Shown piece after piece: positions 44,853 to 55,994 of a DNA stretch of 64,000 nt (positions within the stretch are counted from its first letter, which is position 1; every line of letters begins with the position of its first letter). Source of the DNA: Aedes albopictus (lineage: Eukaryota; Arthropoda; Insecta; Diptera; Culicidae); assembly GCF_035046485.1 (NCBI RefSeq), contig NC_085136.1, positions 77,827,734 to 77,891,733 on the forward strand, in the 5' to 3' direction. The position numbers were made by a program, and so were the translations under genes. Under the pieces are notes generated by a model. The model worked only from the letters and a program-made list of their open reading frames with translations, was not told where the DNA came from and ran no database searches.

Positions 44853-45166
44853 ATCAATAAAGTATCTTCGTGCATGTCCCACGATACACACATGCAAAAT
44901 GGTCTTTTGCAGAGGAAGGTCTCAGTTATTAACTGTGGAGAAGCTGAGCTGAGAAGCATCTGTCTCAGTGGGGACGTAACGGCAAGAAGAAGACCCAATG
45001 ACCATTCGGCCTGATGATCATTCGGCACAATGACCATTCGGCCTAATGACTATTCGGCCTAATGACCATTCGGCCTAATGACCATTCGGCCTAATGACCA
45101 TTCGGCCTGATGACCTTCGGCCGAATGGCCTTCGGCCTAATGACCTTCGGCCGAATGGCCTGACAC
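44853..45166. repeat. 314-bp direct repeat, copy B
   Basis: This is the exact second copy of 40014-40327, starting right after the TGATACC tail of the LINE and ending at the 8-bp target duplication CATGGAAA. Confidence 0.97.
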
Positions 45167-45317
45167 CATGGAAAATTTTTTTTTTCGAGCAATCAAAGGG
45201 TAAATTGGTCAATTAACATCTAAATTAGCGCCTCATATGTAAAATATTTCGTTTCACCAAATAAAATTTCATAGATTTAAGCATTTTTTGTTAGTAAGTG
45301 TTGTTAGTAAGTGTTGT

Positions 45318-45530
45318 TAGTTGTGGCTTCGTGGTCGTGCGGCTAAGGTCACCAAGCCTTTAGTCGCATCGTGCTAAGGAGCGCGAGTTCGATTCCCGCC
45401 TCAGCTGTCAGGAAAAGTTTTCGGCTGTGCCACTGGGCGTTGCATGCTAGTCCGTTGTCTAGTGTCGTGCTTCCTTCAAAGAACAAATAGCTTACTGGAA
45501 GCACTAAACATGTCTGTGTCTTAAAAAAAA
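45318..45530 (+). mobile_element. tRNA-headed SINE, subtype 2
   Basis: GGCTTCGTGGTCGTGCGGCT, the B-box GAGTTCGATTCCCGCC and the body TTTTCGGCTGTGCCACTGGG match the copy at 8848-9015. It ends near a run of A at 45523-45531. It occupies the space between the arms of the outer foldback element. TTGTTAGTAAGTG is repeated just before it. Confidence 0.8.
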
Positions 45531-46330
45531 AGTAAACTTGCATGCAACTTTTGGAGGGTGACTTGTATGGGAAATATCGTACATAACATAAATCGTTTAA
45601 AACTGTCAAATTTGATTTTGTAAAACGAAATATTTTGCATGAGTCGTTAATATAGATGTTAATTGACCTATTTACCCTTTGATTGCTTAAAAAAAATATT
45701 TCCATGCTTAATGGATGGCAATCAAAAAAGCCCAAAACCGCATATTTTGCCCTACAATTTTAGGTATAGCTCAAAATTGTGACGTGCTGGAGCAAATCTG
45801 AGACCGGATTCGGATTCAGCGGCATAAAATCTGTCAGAGGCACATGGTTTTCTGGCGAACCTGATTAGGCTGATACGCGCAACTCTGGATGGATCAAAAT
45901 CAAGTATTCGGATCGCAGACGAAGTGTCTACCTCGTTTGTGAGTGTTGGAGAAGTCCGGGTGTCCGTTTGTCGTCGGTGTCGTCGACGTTAGTGGGCCGT
46001 GTGGTTGCGAGAAAGTGTTAGAAAGTAAGTCCCATTGTTTAGAAAAATAAACAATAAGTTTAATAATACAAGTAATAATCGTAGAGTTAGTTTGTGAAAA
46101 AAAAAGGAAGAATAAAAAGAAATCCAGTGCCGTGCCGCTCACGGCTCTACACTTGGATGGATTGAAGCAGGGTGATGCTTTTTCAAATTTGCTGTTCAAC
46201 ATTGCACTCGAAGGAGCGATTAGGAGGTCTGGCGTGCATCTCATCGGCAGCGATCGTAGGGCAGTGGAGGATGCTTATGCTCCTCTGAAAAGAGAGACAG
46301 CAAGGATAGGCTTGACGATTAACTCTACCT

Positions 46331-49300
46331 AGACGAAGTTGCAGGAGTTGGTGTCTACTAACTATGAGGGCTTCGTGGTCGCCAAAGTAAACGGGGTCTT
46401 CTTCTGTAGCTGTTACGCGCCTCCGCGGTGGCCGATCGAGCGGTTCACGCAAATGCTGGACCGCTTAATGACCGTGCTAACAGGGCGAAGGCCGGTGGTG
46501 ATAGTGGGTGACTTTAATGCCTGGGCCGTGGAATGGGGAAGCCGTTTCACGAACCAGCGGGGTCAGATCCTGCTAGAAACACTGCCCATCTTAGATGTCG
46601 ACTTGGCTAACGTCGGTACCAAGAGTACCTATAGTCGAAATGGAGCGGAGTCAATTATTGACGTGACCTTTTGTAGTCCTGGCCTAACAAGTAGTCCGAA
46701 CTGGAGAGTAGATGATGGCTACACTCACAGCGACCACCTGGCGGTTCGCTACAGTATCGACTACAACAACAGCAGACAGCGGATAGAAGAAGAGGCGGCT
46801 AGGCCAAGGCCAAGCCCTCGTAGGTGGAAGACATCATACTTCGACGAAGAGGTATTTAGGGAAGCGCTCCGCCGTGAGCGAAACTTACTCGGTTTAGACG
46901 GTGACGAGCTGGTAGCGGTGCTCTCACGTGCGTGTGATGCGATCATGCCTAGGCGAGTCCACCCTAGAAATGGGAGGCCACCGGCTTACTGGTGGACCGA
47001 CGCGATTGCGGACCTGCGCCGCGCCTGCCTAAGGGCTAGGCGGCGGATGCAGCGAGCACGATCAGAGGAAGAGCGAAACGAACGGCGGGTGGTGTTCGCC
47101 GCTGCAAAAGCCGCGCTCAAGACCGAGATAAGAGCAAGCAAAAAGGCCTGCTTTGAGGGTCTCTGTCAGAGTGCCAATACGAACCCGTGGGGTGACGCCT
47201 ACAGGATCGTTATGGCCAAGACGAGAGGTGTGATGGCTCCTACAGAGCAATCTCCAGAGATGTTGGAGGGGATCATTGGAGGACTTTTTCCGCGTCATGA
47301 TCCTAGTCCTTGGCCTCCTTTCGTAGGACAGCCGGGGACTGGGGCTGGCGATGAGGAAAGGGTCACCGATGTGGAACTTGCGGGGATAGCTAAGTCCCTT
47401 AGCGTAGGTAAGGCTCCAGGTCCGGACGGAGTTCCGAACCTGGCCCTAAAAGTAGCTATTGCAGAGGCTCCCGAGATGTTCAGGTCTGCTATGCAGAAAT
47501 GCCTGGACGAGGGAGTTTTCCCAGAAGCTTGGAAGAGGCAGAGCCTGGTACTATTGCCAAAGGCGGGGAAACCACCCGGAAACCCGTCGGCATATAGACC
47601 AATATGCTTGATTGACACGGCGGGGAAGGTGCTCGAAAAGATCATTCTCAATAGAATGTTGCGGTTCACTGAGGGCGCAAATGGTCTTTCGAGCAACCAG
47701 TATGGCTTCCGGAAGGGGAGGTCCACCGTAGACGCTATCTTGTCGATTACAAAAACCGCCGAGAAAGCACTCGAGCCTAAGAGGAGGGGAATTCGCTTCT
47801 GCGGGGTAGTGACTCTGGATGTAAGGAATGCATTTAATAGCGCCAGCTGGGCTGCTATTGCCGATGCGCTCTTGCGTCTGGGGATACCGGAGTACTTGTA
47901 CAAGATTCTCGGAAGCTACTTTCAGAATCGCGTACTAGTATACGACACGGAGGTGGGTCGGAAGTGCTTTCACATAACCTCAGGAGTCCCGCAAGGTTCC
48001 ATCCTGGGTCCGGTGTTATGGAATGTCATGTACGACGAGGTGTTGAGGTTGGAGTACCCAGTGGGAGTGGTGATTGTCGGATTTGCCGACGATATTACGC
48101 TCGAAGTCTACGGTGAAACGATCGAGGAGGTGAAGTTGACTACCGACCACTCGATCAAGGTTGTGGAGGCGTGGATGCGGTCCAGAAAACTGGAGCTGGC
48201 TCACCACAAGACAGAGGTGACGGTTGTTAACAACATGCAGTCGGCGCAGCAGACGGAGATCAGTGTAGGAGAGTGCACTATCCTGTCGAAGCGCTCTGTC
48301 AAGCACTTGGGCGTGATGATCGACGACAAGCTTACCTTCGGTAGCCACCTCCACAGCTATTGCGGCACTGTCCCGGATGATGTCCAATAGCTCAGCGGTG
48401 TACGCCAGTAAGCGCAAGCTTCTGGCTAGTGTTGCTACGTCCATACTTAGGTATGGCGGCCCGGCGTGGGGCACCGCGCTAAGTACTGAATGCTACCGAC
48501 GGAAGCTGGAAAGTACTTACAGGCTTATGTGTCTGAGGGTTGCAAGCGCGTACCGTACCGTGTCACACGACGCTCTCTGTGTCATTACTGGTATGGTGCC
48601 CATCAGCATTCTTATCAGTGAGGACATGGAGTGCTTCGAAATGCGCGGCACAAGAGGCATACGCAAGACTGTCAGGATGGCCTCTATGGTCAAATGGCAG
48701 CGCGCGTGGGACAGTTCCACCAAAGGAAGGTGGACCCATAGGTTGATACCGAGGGTAGATAGTTGGATTAATAGGCGCCATGGGGAAGTTACATTCCACC
48801 TGACACAGGTCCTTACAGGTCATGGTTGCTTCCGACAGTATCTACACCGTTTCGGGCATGCAGATTCTCCCGAATGCCCAGTGTGCAATGGTTTAGAGGA
48901 AACGGCGGAACACGTTTTGTTCGTGTGCCCGCGTTTTCGCACAATGCGTGACCGCATGCTTGCCACATGCGGGGAGGACACAACTCCGGACAACTTGGTC
49001 CAGAGAATGTGTAGGGATGAGATTAGCTGGAATGCCGTTTCAACGGCTATCACCCATATCGTCTGGGAGCTACAGAGGAGGTGGCGCGTGGACTCGGAGA
49101 ATGGCTAGTCCAGATGCAGTACAAGAGGTGGTCCAGAGGTTCGAAGTCGGCTTCGTAGGTCATACCGGTGCCCTGCGGTCGAGATCGACCCTTACACCGA
49201 TTAAGTGGCCGCGGAGAGGAAGTCCCGGTAGCGGTGCTGTCGTGGCGTCAGTCTACTGGGTTGGATCTGAGCCCGCGGTTGGAAAGGGGTCCCCGGCAAG

Positions 49301-49836
49301 GGTCGGGGTAGGTGAGACCCTGCTGTCTGCAACCTACGGGTGCATCTGATAGGGCCTGAAGGGTAGTGATACCCTTCCTTACGGGCAGGTCAGATCGGGT
49401 TGCACGTGGGCATCAGTTCTTGATGTCCGCTCAGCAGTAGGGCGCGGGCGGGGTTGACCCTGCCCGCCTTCCGAGGACAAAGGGAGTGGCGAGGACCACT
49501 CGGGAAACTGGCTAAGCGCCAGCATGCTATCGTGATGGACTCTCCAGAGCGAGTCATCGATGTTCGTTGCTGCTAGGCTACGGCAGCTAACCTTGAGGGT
49601 GCGATATGCACTAGCCCCTCTCTGAAGCAATACCTTCTTGGTGGTTCCGGAGAGACGTAGGGTTTGGCGACCATAGGAATGTGTTTTAGTGGGTCGAGGA
49701 GAGAGTAGTCCTGGCTTCTACCGGCATTGTAGAAGACGGCCTTAACCCCACACTACCCTAACCTTCCTGTTAGGGTGTCTGATGAGCAGATTTATCCCCC
49801 TATGGTTTAGAAGAAAAAAAAAAAAAAGACGATGTT
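46331..49836 (+). mobile_element. R1-clade LINE inserted in the RTE
   Basis: The element is 5'-truncated at about 46338 and ends with a poly(A) stretch at 49811-49827. The flanks AGACGAAGTT (46331-46340) and AGACGATGTT (49827-49836) agree in nine of ten positions and fit the RTE reading frame on both sides, so they are the target duplication. The 3' UTR (49109-49810) has no further ORF. Confidence 0.85.
46339..49108 (+). pseudogene. R1-clade ORF2: endonuclease and RT, frameshifted
   Basis: The first 683 codons carry part of the endonuclease (CYAPPRWP, GDFNAW at 57-62, SDH at 131-133) and RT (AYRPICLIDTAGKVLE, GVVTLDVRNAFNSASW, GVPQGS near 549, FADD at 582-585). About 80 N-terminal residues are missing. 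Near 48350 the frame shifts by one; the continuation at 48377-49108 holds the C-terminal domain with ECPVCNG...H...C. There is no RNase H, as expected for R1. The frame starts without an ATG. Both the truncation and the shift make it inactive. Confidence 0.88.
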
Positions 49837-49855
49837 CAAGATAGCGGGTAGAGAC

Positions 49856-50810
49856 CTAAAGCCTGTATCCGCAAAAATCGGGACACAGAAGCACGGCTGT
49901 ACCTCTGTAATGAATCGGTAAAATTGGCCAAATAATTGACTGAGAACTCTTTGGTGTATGTTTATTATTTGTGCCAAATTTCATAAAAATCGAAGCATTA
50001 CTTTTAACTGTGGATGAAAGACAAACAGACGTGGTTTTAAGCATTTTGTACAATCATGACCAATTTTCATTCGCATAATAGATGATTCCTTCACGCTACA
50101 GTACAAAGTTCTGTGATGATTATTATGAAATTCCGCTAGCAGTCATGATACTTATAGACCAACTTTCTTGCAAAATTTCATCAACTTTGATCAATTGGTT
50201 TGAAAGCTACTGGTGCTGATAGGGGTGAGTGTTAGTGAAAATTTTTCGTGTTTTTCATGTGCGATGTTTACCTATTCATAACTTTTGAATTTCCATGGCA
50301 ATTTTCATGAAATTTTCACAGAAGGTAGTTGATTATGTGTATATTATGCCTGCAAAATTTGATTATTATTGGTATAGTACTTTCATAAGTACATTCAAAA
50401 CAATAAAGGGTGCTGACTAATTGCTGTCCGAGGAGCTAAAATTCCGTTCAGTCCCAATACATGTTTCGACTATAGAATTGTTGATAGAGCATCGATTTTT
50501 TTGAAAATTTGCCTATGCAACATATGTAGATTGACAGGTTTGTGTTCAAAATTTCAGCCATTTCCTTTGTCAAATTCAAAAGTTACGGCGCTGACAAGCA
50601 AAACTAGGGGCTGTACAAAATTCAATGGCGCACATTCTGCTATTTCATTGCTACAACAAAAAGTACTGCATCGATTCACATGAAATTTTGTAGGTGAAAT
50701 GAACACATCTAAATATGTAATTAGGCCAAATTTGAATAATTTTAATGTATCTATTGCAGAGTTACAGCTGTATTTCTGTGTCCCGATTATTGCGGATACA
50801 GGCTTTAGTG
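49856..50810. mobile_element. 955-bp TIR element in the RTE
   Basis: The left end CTAAAGCCTGTATCCGCAAA and the right end (complement CTAAAGCCTGTATCCGCAAT) agree for about 50 bp, through TCGGGACACAGAA. The interior is AT-rich and non-coding. A TA target is plausible (TAAAGCC / GGCTTTA) but not provable here. RTE coding sequence lies on both sides. Confidence 0.8.
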
Positions 50811-50939
50811 GTGTTAGTGCTGTAGTAGTGATTGATGGGGATGTGTTTGAAGTTGTTGAAGAATTTGTTTATCTTGGAACACTTTTGACATGTGATAATG
50901 ACGTTTCCCATGAAGTTAAAAGGCAAATGTAGCTGCGAC

Positions 50940-52616
50940 ATACATACATTTATTTGTTCAACATCACATTTAAGAAAGACATAATCAATAATAGTACGCC
51001 ACAATACTCGGTTTGTGGCTGCCGCTCTTGATTCTCGGTCGCGCCCAATGCTCACCAGGTCACGCTCCACCTGGTCCGCCCATCGTGCTCTCTGCGCTCC
51101 ACGCCTTCTTGTGCCAACCGGATCAGTTGCAAACACCAGCTTTGCAGGGTTGTTGTCCGGTATTCTTGCAACATGCTCTGCCCACCGTATCCTTCCGGAT
51201 TTGGCCACCTTCTGGATGCTGGGTTCGCCGTAAAGTGCAGCGAGCTCGTGGTTCATCCTTCTCCGCCACACACCGTTCTCCTGCACACCGCCGAAGATCG
51301 TCCTTAGCACGCGTCGCTCGAAAACTCCGAGTGCTTGCAGGTCCTCCTCGAGCATGGTCCATGTCTCGTGTCCGTAGAGGACCACCGGTCTTATTAGCGT
51401 TTTGTACATGGTGCATTTGGTGCGTGGGTGAATCTTTTTCGACCGCAGTTTCTTCTGGAGCCCGTAGTAGGCCCGACTTTCGCTGATGATGCGCCTCCGA
51501 ATTTCACGGCTCACGTTGTTGTCAGCCGTCAGTAAGGATCCGAGGTAGACGAATTCCTTTACTACTTCGAAAGTATCCCCGTCTTTCGTAACATTACTAC
51601 CCAGACGGATCCGGTCGTGTTCGGTTCCACCTACCAGCATGTACTTTGTTTTTGAGGCATTCACCACCAGTCCGACCTTTGCTGCCTCGCGTTTCAGGCG
51701 GGTGAACAGCTTTGCCACCGTTCCAAATGTTCTGGTGATAATGTCCATGTCGTTGTGTGTGTCAAAGCACACAAATTGACTGGATTTTGTGAAAATTGTT
51801 CCCCGGCTATTGAGCCCGACTCGTCGCATAATACCTTCCAAAGCGATGTTGAAGAGTAAGCATGGAAGTCCATCACCTTGTCGCAGTCCCCGGCGAGATT
51901 CGAATGAACTGGATAGTTCACCTGAAACCCTTACGCAGTTTTGCACACCGTTCATCGTTGCTTTAATCAGTCTAGTCAGCTGCCCAGGAAAGCCGATTTC
52001 ATCCATGATTCTCCATAGCTCTGCGCGGTCGATACTGTCGTATGCCGCCTTGAAGTCGATGAACAGGTGATGCGTTGGGACCTGGTATTCACGGCATTTT
52101 TGGATTTGTCGTATGGTGAAGATCTGGTCCGTTGTCGACCGGCCGCCGATGAAGCCGGCTTGATGACATCCCACGAACTCATTCGTTTTAGGTGACAGAC
52201 GACGGAAGATGATCTGGGATAGCACTTTGTAGGCAGCATTCAAAATAGTGATCGCCCTGAAGTTCTCACAATCCAAATGGTCGCCTTTCTTGTGAATGGG
52301 GCAGATTACCCCTTCCTTCCACTCCTCCGGTAGCTGTTCGGTTTCCCAGATCCTGACTATCAGCCGATGCAGACAGCTGGCCAACTTTTCTGGGCCCAAA
52401 ACAGTTTTGATGAGTTCAGCTGCGATAACATCCGTGTGAAGAATTAGCAATAAGTTAAAATTCACAAATACAAAGAAATTAAAAAAAAAAAAATGCGATA
52501 ACATCCTTACCAGCTGCTTTGTTGGTTTTGAGCTGGTGAATGGCACCCTTAACTTCCCTCAGCGTGGGAGTTGGTTCATTTCAATCCTCCGCTGCACTGG
52601 CGTCGTCGTTCCTGCA
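50940..52616 (-). pseudogene. RTE/JAM1-like RT, minus strand
   Basis: A long minus-strand frame covers RT: EEWKEGVICPIHKKGD, QAGFIGGRSTTDQIF, LFIDFKAAYDSIDR (motif A), RRGLRQGDGLPCLLFNIALE (motif B), and the C-terminal RRRGAQRARWADQVERDL. The catalytic box, normally FADD, reads DTHND, so polymerisation is lost. Upstream, the true frame (VKGAIHQLKTNKAAGKD) is shifted by a 73-bp insertion at 52434-52506. The 3' end has an ATGT tail (on the plus strand ACATACATAC, 50939-50948). The endonuclease is missing. Confidence 0.88.
52434..52493 (+). mobile_element. 60-bp poly(A)-tailed micro-insertion
   Basis: Sixty bases ending in a run of 13 A lie between two copies of TGCGATAACATCC (52421-52433 and 52494-52506). 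The duplication and tail are hallmarks of LINE-type target-primed insertion of a severely 5'-truncated transcript. The donor is unknown. Confidence 0.85.
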
Positions 52617-54160
52617 GTTCATAGAATTTGAAACAAGATCATTGTTGGTAGAACGGAAGCAGTTAATTGTTGAAACTCGACGAGATCCTGCCCTGAGTCG
52701 TGTTGTGAACTACGCAAAACTGGATGGCCAACCAATGTACAAGACACAGAGTTGAAGAAGTTCATCGTCCGCAGAACAGAGCTAATCGTGGAAGAGGAAG
52801 TACTGATGTGGGGTTACCGTATCGTGGCACCTGCGAATCTTCGGACGTTCCTGCTTATCACGATCCCACTCAACGCATATGGGGATCGTCAAGATGAAGT
52901 CCTTGGCGAGGAATTATTTCTGGTAGCCTAGCATCGACAAGGATATTGAAGATTTTGTAAGTAAGCGATGTGAACAATGTATCCAGTTCCGGCCTCAATC
53001 AGGGAATGTGCCGATTTCTCCAAGGAAGCTAAGCTATGTTTCCGGCCATTCGAGCGAGTTCACATAGATCATCTGTTTTGAAGAATAAGAACTTCCTGGT
53101 TCCTGATCATAACGGACAGCTTCTCCAAATGCGTGGATGTTTATTTGGTGAGTTCGTTGACCACTATACTGCCGTTCTACGCATAATTGTCCCATGTTAT
53201 ATGGGATCCCCATATAACATGGGACAATTGGGCGTAGAACGGTAGTATAGAGACCATTGAGAAGCTGGAGGATTGTTTTTGACGATTCGGAAATTGCGAT
53301 GTTCTGGTGTCGGATAATGGAAGATCGTTTACTGCGGCCGAATTTCAATAATTTTGCAAGGAGAAAGGAATACGACATCTGACTTCAGCATCTTACAGTC
53401 CCTGTTCCAATGGTGCGGCTGAAAATCCGGTAAAGACTTTCGAGTATGCTTTGAAAAAGATGCTACTTGATAGCAATAGTCGTGGTAAGTCACTTTCTTC
53501 AATGATAAACCATTACCTTCAAATGTATCGAGCGACGCCGCATTGTACTACTTATGTTTGGACGTGGAATGAAGACTATATTTGATAGCAGTTTACGAAA
53601 GGACAACGTCGTAAGACATGCTGTGAAGACATAGAAGCGTAATGAAAACAACAGAGATACCTGTTTCGCTGTTGGCGAGTCGTTTTATGCGAGGGACTAT
53701 CGAGACCCTGACAGACAGCGATGGATTAAAGCGATGATTTCAAGAAGTAAAGGCAAGAATATTTCCGAGTGTACTGCTGCTGAGCTGGGTACGATTATAT
53801 GAAGAACCCATCAACTGCTTAAATACGATTATGACGATTATGAAGACGATAACAGCGGGGAAGAGATCAAGTTGCAGATGACAATCCAGAGCCTGTTCCG
53901 GACGATGAATATCAATCGGCAGAAGATGATGCATTCGATGATTCCGTTCCAGTTAAACAACAACATACGTTTCAAGAAGCAACCGAATGGTTCGCGCTTT
54001 AGACCGGTCTAGCTTACGGGGGAGATGTGCTGTCGCGTGGATCTCAGCGATACCAACGCAACGCGGCAAGCCGTGGACCTTTCGGATAGCAACCTTTTGC
54101 TTAGTTCTTTACTTAAGTTGTTGATTAGAAATAAAGATCCATTCTGTATTTTACCGTCAT
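52617..54160 (+). pseudogene. Ty3/gypsy-type integrase region and 3' end
   Basis: Plus-strand pieces in different frames match a gypsy pol: RTELIVEEEVLMWGYRIV, an HHCC-type zinc segment with CEQC (52973), the catalytic-core start DSFSKCVDVYLVSS, DVLVSDNGRSF (about 53302-53334) and CSNGAAEN. Stops and frameshifts are common. A purine tract GGGGGAGA at 54018-54025 followed by TGTGCTGTCG fits a polypurine tract and the start of a 3' LTR, with AATAAA at 54130. A hairpin MITE interrupts the core at 53164-53251. RT and earlier domains are absent. Confidence 0.75.
53164..53251. mobile_element. 88-bp hairpin MITE in gypsy integrase
   Basis: CTATACTGCCGTTCTACGC and its complement GCGTAGAACGGTAGTATAG form a nearly perfect stem around CATATAACATGGGACAATTG. 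GACCA lies on both sides (53159-53163 and 53252-53256). Removing the insert and one GACCA restores an open integrase frame at this point, which confirms the borders. Confidence 0.85.
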
Positions 54161-54161
54161 A

Positions 54162-55082
54162 CAGGGGATAGACAAAATGATCGGGACAGGCAAAATTTTC
54201 ACTTTCCAAAAAATGTTCAACTAGCAGTAACTTTTCGAAAAGTGCATCAAATATTCTCAATTTTTTACTGTAAGTTCTTCAACTAGTTGTGTACCAGTGG
54301 ACAAAATTTGGAAAAGATCGGACAATTCTTCACGAAGTTATAAAGATTTTTGAAAAAGATAAAATTATCCGATAGCCAACTTTGAGCTGTTATATCTCCG
54401 GATTCAATGAAGCGATTGCAATGAAATTTTAACCATTCATGACTTATATAATGAACTCTGGAAAACATTTGACTTAACTTGAAATTTTTAACAAGCGAAA
54501 AAGTTATAGCGATTTTATTTTTTTCACGATTTTTTAGTAAATTTGTCTATTTTTAATATGCATCCCATTACTTTTTCAATTTATTGGCGGTTATGTTGTT
54601 ACTTTCCTTCAAAACGCATTTATATATAAGTCAATTGGAGGGAAACTAAATGAACTATAATTTGTATCTTGAATTTTGAAACGATGTTGATATTTTGGAT
54701 GATTTGGTGTTTTATTAGAAAAATAATCTAATCGTTATAATTTTCTTCCGTGTTAAGAATATTAAGTAAAGTCAATGGTTTTTCATAGCTCATTATATAA
54801 GTCATAAATGGTCAAAATTTCATTGCATTCGGTTCATTGAATCCGAAGATATAACAGCTCAAAGTTGGCTATCGGATAATTTTACCTTTTTCAAAAATCT
54901 TTATAACTTCGTGAAGAATTGTCCGATCTTTTCCAAATTTTGTCCACTGATACACAACTAGTTGAAGAACTTACAGTAAAAATTTGAGAATATTTGATGC
55001 ACTTTTCGAAAAGTTACAGCTAATTGAACATTTTTTGAAAAGTGAAAATTTTGCCTGTCCCGATCATTTTGTCTATCCCCTG
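54162..55082. mobile_element. 921-bp foldback MITE of Tc1/mariner type
   Basis: The ends CAGGGGATAGACAAAATGAT and their complement are flanked by TA on both sides (54160-54161, 55083-55084). The arms extend about 320 bp with few differences (for example AAAGATCGGACAATTCTTCA). There is no transposase. The TA target and the ends suggest mobilisation by a Tc1/mariner-group enzyme; this is inference. Confidence 0.88.
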
Positions 55083-55089
55083 TAGAAAA

Positions 55090-55770
55090 CATACAGAACA
55101 ATTCCCGAGATTCTTCCAGTGATATTTTTCTGGAATTTCTTAAGGGTTACCTTTTGAGATTACATACTTCAGGAATTCCTAGATTCCTTCATCCTCCAGG
55201 AATTCCATCCTCCAAAAACTTCTTCGGGATTTTTCCTGGAACTCCTTCCGGGATTCTGTCAACAACTACTTCTGGGATTGCTTCAAGAGTTTCTTCCGGG
55301 ATTCCTACGGTAATTCCACCGGTAACTTCATCCGGGATTTCTCCAAGAATATGTTCCAGGACTCTATGGAACTTCTTCCGGGATTTCTTCGAGACCTCCA
55401 TAAGCGATTCCTCGGGGGATTTTTCTGGACTTCTGTCAGGAATTGCTTCTGGAATCGGAATTCCTTCGTGGGTCTCTTCGGAAACTTATTCCCTTTGAAA
55501 CTCTTTCTCGGCTTCCTCTTGGAACTTATCTAGCTACGCTTTTCTGGTTTCCTCCAAGAGTTCTGTTTGGAATTCATGCAAATCATTATCGATATTCTCT
55601 GGAAGTTCATTCTGGAATTCTCTCAGATGTTTCTTATGGACATCCTCCAGGAGTTTATACTCCTCACATTTTTGAGAAATTTCTCCTGCAGTTTTTGTTT
55701 ATAGAATTTCTCATGAAGTTCCTACAGGATTCCAGCAATTTCCTTCTGGTTTTCCTCAGAATCTATTAAT
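55090..55770. repeat. Degenerate 12-bp array, locus 7
   Basis: Units such as TTCCGGGATTTC, CAGGAATTCCTA and TCCAAGAGTTCT recur. Open frames of up to 114 codons encode only PSGI-like repeats and are not genes. Confidence 0.8.
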
Positions 55771-55994
55771 ACAAGGGTGGCGCATCTTGCCCCTATGGGT
55801 TCTATGACCACAGTTCCTTTAATGCTAGGTATGCACCTCAAATGGAATCGCTCAAGTAATTTGAGTTCAGAGCATTCGTTTTCCTTGAACGGAATGGTCA
55901 AGAAAAATGCACAGGATTCTCATTTCTTGTGCGATTCCCTATCTGGATTTTCCACGCATCGAGATAGGCCAAGATTTTTTTTACGATCTATGTA

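Larger units (their letters stand above)
39690..45166. mobile_element. Second foldback element with minisatellite arms
   Basis: The left array of GGTCATTAGGCCGAAT units (39699-39790) is answered by an array of the complement, GACCATTCGGCCTAAT, at 40155-40320. The flanks are CATGGAAA at 39682-39689 and 45167-45174. The uninterrupted version of this target is present once, as complement, at 45699-45706 in the outer element's other arm. Between the arrays is an 87-bp unit repeated twice (about 39835-40010) and a SINE body. The LINE lies at its right edge. Confidence 0.75.
39537..45845. mobile_element. Foldback element, outer layer of the nest
   Basis: Its left arm (39537-39689 continued at 45175-45290) is the inverse complement of the right arm (45560-45845). 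Shared stretches include GACAGATTTTGGGCCGCTGA and ATCAAAGGGTAAAT, and the ends read ATGTGTCTCCGACAG and CTGTCAGAGGCACAT. Without insertions it would be about 830 bp. A SINE lies between the arms (45318-45530), and a second foldback element with its own insertions interrupts the left arm. The right end borders RTE coding sequence. Confidence 0.75.
45846..50931 (+). pseudogene. RTE/JAM1-like RT host broken into at least four pieces
   Basis: RTE coding pieces occur in the correct order: 45846-45940 (LIRLIRATLDGS, IADEVSTSF), about 46146-46337 (LDGLKQGDAFSNLLFNIALE, then LKRETARIGLTINST), 49827-49855 (KIAGRD) and 50820-50931 (DVFEVVEEFVYLGTLLT). Between them lie an unassigned 200-bp insert, an R1 element and a TIR element. 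The second piece lacks the catalytic FADD segment, which has been deleted. The end is cut by an opposing RTE copy. It is non-functional. Confidence 0.8.
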
